From Haliclystus octoradiatus (Eukaryota > Cnidaria > Staurozoa > Stauromedusae > Haliclystidae): a stretch of DNA of 64,000 nt. Below are positions 40,690-52,600 of the stretch, piece by piece (position 1 is the stretch's first letter; each line of letters opens with the position of its first letter). The DNA is taken from positions 24,627,793 through 24,691,792 of the forward strand of contig OU744449.1 of the NCBI GenBank assembly GCA_916610825.1. The letters are read 5' to 3'. Under the pieces are notes generated by a model that had not been told where the DNA came from, made no database searches, and worked only from the letters and a program-made list of their open reading frames with translations. The position numbers and the translations under genes are program-made.

Positions 40690-43600
40690 AACTAAGTAAT
40701 AATATAAAAAATTGAAAGAATTTGAGTTAAACACGAACTCGCAGCGTCATGTATGATAACCGTTAGGACGATGACTCAAGATAAACACGCAGTGGAGTTA
40801 TCAACAGAATGAATATATTGAGAAGAGACAGATATATATTACATGAACAAGAGGCTAAGTTACATGACTATGAGTCAAACTGAATATGCAGGTTTGATTC
40901 AATAGAAAATACTATTAAGACCTTGCAAGTGGCCACTATTGACATATGGCCGCTGTATAGAGGTGACCGTTATAACAGGTTTGACTGTATGCTCATACTA
41001 TTAGAATTCCTGCTGCCAATCTGAAAGCATGTTTGCTATGAAATTTCACATTATAAGAATAAATATGAATTATTAATACAGTCGAACTCGGTTAATATCC
41101 CCTCTTTTAATGTCCCATCTTGCTTTATATCCCCACAGAAAACTGATTTCAATGTTCTATCTCCATACAAACTCTCATGATTCTACCTCACTACTTTTCA
41201 TCCGTACCATTGGGGGGATATTAAGCAAGTTTGACTGTATGAACTGTTTGACCTTGTTTCTTTGTCTTTTTTCAGGAGAGAAATAACTGCTCGTGATTCT
41301 GCATCGCAAGTGGCATCAGAAATCAGTACTGCCATTGCTGCTCAGAAATTGGAACTTGGAGATAAACAGAAAACTGTTGAAATGTTACAAAAAGCATTGG
41401 TAGGTTGTCTTTATCAATTGAAAATCATACAATTCCAATTAATATGTAATTTTTTCTTTACATTCATGTTCTAAATGTAATTAGTAAGCCGGACTGTAAT
41501 TTCTTTAGTATTCAAGTGCCACGTGTGAATTATCAAGCCTTATGGTCTGTAATTTCTTTCTTATTCAAACCCCAAATGTGCAATCAGTAAGTCTTCCTGT
41601 TTCTGAATATGCAGTATAAATAGTGTTAATATTAGATCAATTTTATATTTTTACAAAATAATTAGAATCAGCAACGAGATTTCACGATGGAACATTTGAA
41701 AGGTTTGAGCAAAGAGCATAAACAGCAAATGACATTACAAAGACAAGAATACGAAGGAACAATTCAACGTCATTTATCATTTATTGATCAGCTTATCGAT
41801 GATAAGAAAGTGCTAAGTAAAAGATGCGAAGATCTTGTTACCAAATTGAAAGATATCGATCAGAAATATTCAACAAAATTCAAATCAATGGAACAAAGGT
41901 ATTTGTAATATCCCCTGCGAAAAAAAGTTCATGAGTTCATGAACGTGAAATTGCCCAAAAGTTCATGAACTGTTCATGAACTTTCGGGCAATTTCACGTT
42001 CATGAACCAGTTCATGAACCGGTTCATGAAGTGTTCATGAACTCTCTGTGACTGTTCATAAACTGTTCATGAACCCACAAAAAAGTGTTCATGAACTGTT
42101 CATGAAGTTCATGAATTGTTCATGAACTGTTCATGAAGTTCATGAACTGTGCATGAACTGTTCATGAAGTTCATGAACTGTTCATGAACTCATGGATTTT
42201 TTTCACAGGGGATATTTCAGCTGTACATCCCCTGTGAAAAAAATGTGTTGAGTTTATGAATGTTTTCATGGACTTCAATCTTCATGAACGGTTAATGAAA
42301 ACTTTATGAACAGCCTGTTTGGATGGTCTGTTTTCACTGACTTTTCCATGAACTGTTTTCACATAGGATTGAGACTGGGGCTTTGAATATGGTTGATTAA
42401 GCTACAGCAGCATATTTTGATGTAACCACAACCATCACACACTCTCAAAACTTGATTGAAAGCTAATAAAATCTGCCTGTTCAAACTTTTGACAAAATTT
42501 ATTTGCAGTATGCTTCCGTCTGAGATTTTTAATTGACATTTTCCACGCAAATATATTTTTTGAGTTCATAAGCAACGGTTCACATACTTAACAAACTGTT
42601 CATTAACGCCAGATAAACAGTTCATGGACTTTAAATGACCCAACTTTCATGGACATTCTAATGAAATACTTTCACATGGTTGTACTTTAAACAGAAAAGT
42701 CACTTTAAAAAGCTTAAAAGAGTGGTACGGGCGCCTTTAGTATAGCAATAATACCTTCTTTTATACCCATGCAGGAAATTTTGTTGAGTCCATGAACTGC
42801 TCATGAACGTTAGCAACTTCCATAATACAGAGTGTTTCCCAAAAAGCTGTTTTCACATTCGCTTACCAGGCTTAAAATTACAGTTTTAACAGACAACATA
42901 CTGGGTTTTGAAAACTTCCATTTCAAAACCTGAGCGTTGTCATGATCCATCTACTTTAGTAGAGCCAATGTTAAATATCATAGTCATCTAGTTCTAAGAA
43001 ATGAAACACGCAACTTTTGGGGCTTGAAAATCACCATTTTTGTTACATTGTAAACAAGGTTTTGCTTTTAAACAAAATGTTTTTGCGAATTAATGATATT
43101 ATTTCTGCATGCTTCGTTCAAATTTTTCAAGCCTGGGTTTGACTGAAAGAATATTTCCGTAAAATCACGTGACTGGCACATATGTCCAATTGGAGCCGAT
43201 AGCGGCACATGGAAGAGTGTTCCAACTCGTGTAAATAGATGGCTCTTATTAATATGCTAGAATAAACAATTTTTGAAAAAATGTTTTTTAAGTTCATGAA
43301 AAGTTTGAGAAAATTAAGCAATTTAACATTCATCAACTGTTTTCATAGGGGTTAACTAATTGCTTGCATTATGTTATTGTAATTAAATACAATGCTTAGA
43401 TATTCTACTTTTGTCTTGTTTCTTTTACTCCAGCCATTCGCAAGAACTAAAGAAACAGAAAGACATTTCAGAAGCAGCAGAAAAGCTCCGTAGAGAAAAA
43501 TGGGTTCAGGAGAAAACTAAACAGATCAAGGTAAACATTGTTTGTGATTAACAATCAATAAGTTGACTGTTGTTCTGGCCAAAAAACAGGAAACAATATC

Positions 43601-46600
43601 TATAATATTATTGAGAGTCAAAATAAATTTAACAAAAATGACAACTTGAATGCTAGTAAGTGAACTTTGACGGCAGTCATATAGCAAATGGTCCAGAATG
43701 TTCCAGAAGGAATTGCATTGTAAAGCGCTTTGAGCTTTTTGATTTAAGCGCTATATAAATGTATATTATTATTATTGTGAGTAGCTGCGGCACATTGCGC
43801 ATTGGCAATCAAGACCTATCTGCCATGAAATATGTTGAAATTGATCTGCAGTGTCGCAGCTGAGATCAGTAAAGAGTGCTCAACATCATTGCTCTCAGCG
43901 AAAAGAACAAAAATCAATGTAGACGGTGTCGCCCTACCGAAGTCACCCGTACAAATCCTCTTTTTTTAGAGGAGTGGCTCTTTTCGCTGAGAGCAATGAT
44001 TTTAAACGCTCTTTATTGATCTCAGCCGCAACACTGCAGATAAATTTTAACAGACCTCATTGCAGACAGGTCTCGATTGTCAATGCGCAACAATGGCTTC
44101 AGCTTCTCACAATGCAATTCCCTCTGGACCATTCCATCCGCCATCCTCAGATGGTACTCATTTGATGTCTCAGATAAAGTCAAGGCTGTGTTGACCTTCG
44201 GGGAATTAGAATCACAGCCGATCAGATATGATCCGGCCTGAGTTTGGTTGCTTTGCCATCTGAGCTAATCCTTCCAAAAGTGTGGAGCGTAAAGAGCCAC
44301 CCCTCTAGATAGAAATAGAGGAGTAGTACTGCTGCCTTCAGTAGGGCAACACTGTCTACGTTATTATATTAGTCATATAGCTGACGATCTGCAGTTCCAT
44401 GAACTCCTAAACTGTTTTTCGCAGGGGATCAAGCAAGTTAAGATATGAGAGTTTTTATGACACTGTAAATGGAAGTCAGCTTTTTATAAGGATAGTTAAT
44501 CAATGTATGGTTACTGAAGGAGATCAATTTTATTGTTAATTTGTAAATTTCAACTACAATGTGATTGTTCCTAATATCTTATGCTGTAGGAAATGACTGT
44601 CAAAGGCCTTGAACCTGACATTCAGAAATTAATAACAAAACACAAATCAGAAATCAAGAAGTTGAAGTCACTGCAACAGGTAAATGCATTAATTAGTTCC
44701 GTGCAGGCAACAGTAACTCCTCAAGATGCTATTCTGTGAAGAACTTGCTTTATATCTGCAACTATTTTCCTTAAAAAATTCCCGTAAATCGTCTTTCTAA
44801 CTTTGAAATTTAGAAGAACTATTACAATACATCGATTTGAGCGATTCTACCCCTGCCCAGGGTCCGACAGAAGTAGGAATCCTTGAATCCTAGATTCCGG
44901 AAGCTTAAACAATCATAAACAGTTCATGAAAACGTTCATCAGAATTGAACCATTCAACGTTGATGAATTTGTTCATGAACTGGATATGGACATGAGCTGT
45001 GCATGAACTGCTTACAAGTTGTTCATGTACAGTTCATGAATGTTTGTGAAGTTCATTAATGCCAAAAATAAAGTTTACAGTGGTGATTTTGATATGCCTG
45101 TTGACAATTCTATTATATTATTGTATTGAACTATTGATTGCTTTACTAAATATGCCCATCTAGCGTTCATGAACGGTTGATGACGAATGGACTGGCTTAG
45201 GCACATGTTCTTTCTACTAAGATAAATTCAATTATATTTAGGGTGAACTCCTTGAATAAGTTGAACGTGCTGGTAGGGCTGTGTAATTGGGCCATAACGT
45301 TTAGGAATTTGTTCATGAACAGCTCATGAAAGTTTGTGAAGTTCATGAACATCAGAATAAAAGTTTTGCAGCGGTGATGTTGTTGTGCCTGTTGGCAATT
45401 ATATTAGATTACTGTATTGAACTCTTTAGTGCTTTACTAGACCTTTCACAAACAGCTCATAATAATGTGGCCATTTAGCGTTCATGAACAGTTGATCACT
45501 AATGAACTAGCTTTGTCACATGTTCTTTATATGGTTAAGATAACTTTAATTATATTTAGGGTGAACTACTTGAGTCAGATGAACGTGCTGGCAGGCGTTA
45601 TATCCAACAAATAGATGATTTGAGAAGACAATTGGAGGAAGAAAAAGACTCATCTGTACAAAAAGAAAGAGAAAATGCAAAATCAAAGTAAGACATTCCC
45701 CAGCACAGGGAATGTTTGGGTAGTTCAAAAAGTTGTTGAATAATATTCTTTCAGATTTCAAAAGCTAACTATTCGGGAAAAAACTGACTATTCAACCTTA
45801 TGTTTCGAATAATTTAAAGTTATTATAAAAGTATAAGAATCGTATGGTCGGTTTCTTATTATTTCCAAAGCCTATTGTTCTGCAAAGGAATGCACTTCAA
45901 TTACTCATCTTTATTTTTATACTTTTATTTTCGAGGTAATGTTTCGAATAACTAAAAGGTATTATAAAAGTATAAGAATAGTATGATTGATTTATTATTA
46001 CTTTCAAAACCTATTGTTCTGCAAAGGAATTACTCATCTTTATTTTTATACTTTCTAGGTTTGAGAAACAACTAGAGCAAGAAGAAGTATCATTTCAACA
46101 ACAAAGACGTCGACTTTATGAAGAAGTTCAAGAGGAGAAGGAACGCATTGCACAACAAGCTCAGAAGTTGCGGCAGGAGATTCAACAAGAGAAGGAATCT
46201 TATGAGGTACAAAGATACAATCTATAAAACAATGACTTCATATCAATGGGATTCATATAATACTATTGGTACAATGAAACCTGTATATAACAGCCATCTA
46301 CGAGAGGAAGATAAATTGACCATTATAGACACTGTGGCCGCTGTATAGAGGTGGCCGTTATAACAGGTTTGACTGTAATAGGAAGGTTTCCTTTGACATT
46401 TATACATAGGATATGGGCTCTTTCTATAATGGTTTAAGGAAGTTGGACCTCAGTCCGCAGGGTCTTCGGCTCTATCCCTGGCAGAAACACTATTGGTTGG
46501 AGTCAGGCATTCGGCCATTAAAATTCACACACGCTCCAAAAATATTAACCAATTAACCAACCACTCTTGTGAGAAAAGCTGCTAGCTCACCCGGTTAGTG

Positions 46601-49600
46601 GTAGAATGATAAATCCAAATAAAGATAATGGTTTTGATATGCAGCAGTAATTTGCAATGAATTCCATATTTATATTTCTTTATTCCAGCAAACCCATCAA
46701 CACACACTACTGTCAATGCAGCAAGAGCATTCAAAGCAAACCGATGAAATTGAAAGACGGCATTCTGTGAGTACTAATCTGTGAATTTGTGTAGTATTTC
46801 AGAAGATGACTTTTCTTAGAATAGATATTATATCAATGTCAAAAGCGCAAAATATATCGACTTGCAATTGGATTCCGATTGGGTTATTGTTTTGATTAGA
46901 TTCGATTTGAATTGTTACTATCATCTCTCTACGTTCTATATTCTACTAGCAATGTCAGTTACCCAAGTTGCTGTGTTGAATGTGAGCCGAATTTGATTGG
47001 GGAAATCCCTTGCGAACAATAGCAAGTTATGACATCAAGTCGCAATCTCAGCTAAATGAAAAGATACATTTCGTTTTGATAGATAGAGTACAAATCGAAA
47101 ATGGAGCAGCAAACCAAATAAAAAATAGATCAAAACACGGTGATTCCAATGATGCTACTTTCATGCATTTTGATGGAGAGCTATTAGCGTACATACGTTT
47201 GAACAAACTCTCTTTTACATGTTAAAGATTACTTTAAGATCAACTCTTGATATTGATCACATCAGCTAAATTCCGAACAGATATGTTAGTCATACACAAA
47301 CAATTGTACAGTCGAACTTGCTTAATATCCTCCCTCTGGTACGTATTGAAAAGCGGGACATTAAGCGAGGTAGGATTATGAGAGTTTGTATGGAGAATGG
47401 AAAATAGAAATCAGTTTTATGTGGGGATATTAAGCAAGGTAGGACATTATAAGAGGGGATATTAACTGAGTTTGACTGTAGATGTATTTCCTCTTTACAG
47501 ATTGAAATTAAAGCAATTAAAGAACAATTAGAAATTGAGAAAGAACAATGGATTGAGAATTTCATGAAGAAACAGGTACATATAGCCAGAGAACATTTCA
47601 TTTCCTCAAAATTGAAATTTTTTAGCCAAGCCAATCAGAATTGATAAATTTTGCAAGTATGTGATTACCTATAATGTCTATACAAATTTGGTACATTAAT
47701 GCCATAGACATGGTAAATGTCATCGTCATCATCGTCATCATACACTTTATTTAATAAGGGTAACTTGATAAGCTCGTGAAAACTTATCTTCCCTCAGGCC
47801 CTCTTTGAAAAATTTTACTTAAAACTTTGACTTTGTTGGTACAGACAATACTCCATTAACCACATTTGAAATGAAGTCGTTCAATCACATTTGCTTCAAA
47901 ACTATTGTGAATTATGAATTTCAATATATCATTCTGCGCTATCATCAATTCTATTCTTCTTTTTTCAGGAAACACAGTTGCTTTCAAAAGAACAAGAATT
48001 AAAGGAGTGCGTTCGTGAAACAAGAGACAAAGTAAGAATAAAATGTTAACAAACATTGGATATAAGCAGATATTAAACACATTCTGCGAAATTTGTTTTA
48101 TAAAATAGAGATAATCTTATTGTATATATTTTTAACAAATCTTTGCATGTGCATGTATGATCACAAATATCGTATAAATACGAGAAAAGCTTGGTTGTTG
48201 ATTTGAAACAATGTTCTTGTTTATCCAGGATACCATTTGTGATAGACAAATCAAGACATTGTATTCCCCTGCAAAATACAGTCCAGGAGTTCATGAACAA
48301 TTCATGAACAGTTCATAAAGTTATATGTCCCCAATTTTCATGAACTGTTCATGAACAGTTCATGAACCACCTTCGTAGACAGTTCATGAACAGTTCAGGA
48401 AAAATTGGGGCCATTTAACGTTCATGAACTCCTGAACTGTTTTTCGCAAGGGTTCCTTTACAATCGCAATTTGAGTTAAAGTTAAGAGTGTCATATTTTA
48501 TTGACAGAGTTTCGATATTAGGGTTTTAATATAAGCTTCATTTGTTCTATTATACAAAGGATTATACAGTAGAACCCCGTTTATATCACTACTGTTAAGT
48601 CATTACAACCCACATGGCTGCGATAACCACTTGAATTGTTACGTAAATATTGCTGTTCTCTTTCTCTCTTATACAATCAATTAGGATGAGGCAGATAAAA
48701 TATAATTTGTCTTGATGATGGCATATGTCTTTATTTTGATTTTCAACTTTGTTCGATCTTTATCAAGGAAATTGAAATGGTTATTGCTCGATTAGAACGA
48801 GAAACGACAGAAGCAAGAGAAGAATGCGAAAGAGCAGCTGAAAATAGAATCAAGTGAGTTTCAGTTAGAAATTGTTACAAGAATAAGTGGCTCGAGATTT
48901 CAACATTTCACTTGTGCCTTCCAACATACATTGTGCAGTAAATATGATTGTAAAATGAGATTTTCGAATGCTGTTCTAGTGATTCGATTGGCTAACTCCC
49001 GTGTTTGGATCACGCAAGCCAAAACAACGTGGACATCACGAGAGAAAAAACATCCAAAATTTCTAAATAATTGCAAATAAAAATTTGCATAATTAACATC
49101 GTTGATGATATATATTTCAGAGTACAATATCATAATTCAAGGCATTCTTCTTCTTTGCGTCATTTGTTTGGCTATTCTGGGACAAAAATGCCCTACAAAA
49201 CTGGCAAAAACTTGCGACACAGCAGAAATGAGAAACGAGACAGATCAAAATCATGACTTTCGAAAGAATCAAAAGTGTTTCGAAAGTAGATCTGTGATAC
49301 GAAGGAAGGCAAAATATGACGAAGATGTGAAGTTTTATAGGAGAAAATTGAAATTGATCTAATCAGTCAAATCTTTTATGTTAAATTTGTTTAAATATAG
49401 TAAAAATAAGTTTTATTTCACAATATAATACAATATAATACAAACACAGAGCAAGTATGTGGTAACCCTTTAGTTAAATATCTTAAAAAATAAAGAGCAA
49501 AGTTGCTTCAGTGAATCTATTATCTTTGCCACGAGAATTGTGGACGATATAATCACATATTTTTGAAATCTGAATTCTCAATGCCTGTAATGTGCCAAGC

Positions 49601-52600
49601 ATTTGTCCATGACAACGTGTTATTCGGATTATTTGTTAATAAACTTTCATATTATGCGTGATTCGATGTAAAAAAAAAGAATTTTATTTCTTAATGCACT
49701 TACCCGATTCTGGGACCTTTGTGATATTGCAAGTTTATTGATGATGTTCTAATTTCAATCTTGGTTTATAAATTAGGAGGGTAAGAGATAAGTACGAAAG
49801 TGAAATTAAAGATTTAGAAAGAGCTGAACAAATGATGAGGGAGAAAAATAGCGAAAGCAAGGTATGTAATCTTAACTTGGAGTAAAATGAGTCAATAAAG
49901 AGACATACCAATTCTTCACGTCACTATTTATGTAATCTTAAATTATAGAAGAGAATTCCCAAAACCTTATGTTCATCCATTAAATCGTCATTTTTTAAGC
50001 AATTTTGCTGTGAATTGTACCATCATAACCCCTGCAAAAAACAGATCAGGAGTTCATGAACAGTTCATGAACAGTTGGTGAACGTTAAATGGCCCTAAAT
50101 TTTGATAATTTGTTGATGAACTGTCCGTGAACGTTCATGAACTGTTCATGAAAATCATCAGGGTCATTTAAAGTTCATGAATTGTTTATGAACTGTTCAT
50201 GAACTTCTGAACTGCTTTTAGACTCAACTTCCTCCATGAAATGTTAATGAAATTCATCAACTTTTTCAGGAAAGCAAGGCCATTGAACATCCATGAGCTT
50301 TTGTGAATTCTCAATGGACTCATGCTATTGCTTTTGCTTTGCAGTTTAAAAATCCATTAACCATTAACCAATGATAAGCCATTAAATCCATGCGTATAAG
50401 AAGACAATTTTCAACAAGTGGTATAAATTGTTTTATATTGTTGATTGTCAATCTTGGACTGCCACAATTCATACATTTAATGCATTCACACACACAAGAC
50501 TCAAATTTGCAATACATTTTGATGATTTCACTCTTTTTTGACAGACAAAGCTAGGAGATGTAGAAAATGAAGTAATTCGATTAAACACTGATTTAAAATT
50601 AAAACAGCAAGAGGTTAAAGATGTTAAACAACTAACAGAGCAATTGCAAAATGAACGAAGTAAAGTTACTGATATCATTCGACAAGAATTTGCTGATCGG
50701 TAAGACACTCACATTCGCCTATATTTATTCCCTTGCAAAAAAATTAGTGAGCTCATGAACCTTGTGAACATTTCATAAACGACTTATAAACTGTTCATGA
50801 ACAGTTCATGAACAAATAAATGAGCAGCCTTTTGCAATGCAAATTTGCTGAAGCAGTTACAAACAACTTCAAATAGAATTGCTATGTGAAGAAATCAAAT
50901 CAATAGTTTTTTAATTTAAACTGTATTAACTATTTCGTATCAAATTAAAAGAGCTAGTTAATAAGCCATGTAAAAAATGCAAAAAGGCTTACAGTGAAAC
51001 TTGTCTAGTGTATATAACAGTCAGCTATTAATCGTAGAGAAATTGACCACTCTATAAAGGTAGCCTTTAGTACAGGTTTGATTCAATGCAAAAAAAATAT
51101 TTACAAAACTATTTCTGACTTTATTTGAGTGACCACATGTTATGCTATTGTTTTCAAAATAGCCTTACCACTTACAGAAGCCGAATGGAGCACTTCTGTT
51201 TGTTCCTCTGTGAAACTTATAACCACCCAATAACAGTCTTGGTAAGTGCTTCAGGCTTTTCGCCTGAGCCGCAAGATTATGGTCAACGTGAGATAGACAT
51301 AAACAACACAGTAATTATATTCAACTGTTCTCTACAAGAATTCAAACACGATTGTCTGAAGTGAACATACTTGTAACTTTGCATTTGTCATACGATAAAC
51401 GCTGGCCTGTTATACCGCAGTCAACTGGCAGACCTCACACTACATCACAGGAGGGAACAGATAACATACAATATATTTTTAAACATAATAATATTAAACA
51501 CACATCCCTGCCTGATTATAAGATCACAAAACTTACACGGTACTCACCTACATAACTAAAGCTTACATCCTCCAATGCGTCTCAGGCAACAAAAAATTAA
51601 ACTCACATCGAAAGACTTCTTTTCATTCATCATTTTACCACAAACTGGGATGGGTGGTTATTGGTTAGTTTTTCTGTAGAGGTTCTGCTAAGCTGGCTGA
51701 AAGCTTCGTAGCATAATTCTCGTAATCTTACCAGATTGTTGTGGACAAATATCATGTTGTAGAATACTCAATAAAACAGGCGCAAGAGCTCAGCGGTAGC
51801 TTTTATTTATCTTCTTCACGATTAATTTTGTAGTCTGGTAGCAACAGATGAAGACAACAAAAGACTCAGAACAGATATGAGTGAAATGAAGGCGCGACAT
51901 AGGATTGAATCAGAAAGAATATCTCACGACAAAGAAACGGAAATGGAAGAGGTCCATAAAAGGTATTTTGACAGCTAATTCAGTTGCCCCGGTTCTAAGG
52001 TATTTTTAAATTATTTATATCAAATAGAAAACTATATTCTCAGTTTTAAATTTCCCATTTTCACGAACAGTTTATGAACGTTAAATGGCTCCAATTTTAA
52101 CAAACGGTTCATGAATGTTAAATAGCCCCAATTTTAGTGAATAGTTCATGAACGTTAAATGGCCCCAATTTTAAGGAACAGTTCATGAACAATATATGGC
52201 ACCAATTTTAACGAACAGTTCATGAACGTTAAGTGGCCCAAATTTTCACGAACAGTTCATGAACGTTAAATTGCCCCAATTTTAACGAACAGTTCATGCA
52301 AATTTTGTGTTATCTAACGTTCATGAACTGTTTATGAACTGTTCATGGACTCCTGAACATTTTTTCCCAGGGGCCTGAGCTTTGAAGGGTCAAACAGCAT
52401 CTTTTTCAACAAGTTTATATATTAATGCCTGATAATGCACTCGTTTGGCTGTGATAACACCTAAAAACAAAATATTCCTTTAGTTCTATGTTGCACTCTA
52501 TGACATTATGAAGCTATCAAAGATAATTCTAAAATATCACCAAGGTTTTCTGCGATCTGATTGGGCGAAAGAGCGTGCATGAAATCCTAGGGTAAAACAT

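Noticed and set aside
41907-42217. Regularly spaced repeats resembling a CRISPR array
   Set aside because: Units are adjacent 11-bp palindromes without unique spacers, in an animal intron.
51125-51555. Two overlapping ORFs of 79 and 67 codons in CEP131 intron 25
   Set aside because: No motif or splice support; the codon pattern does not continue in either direction.
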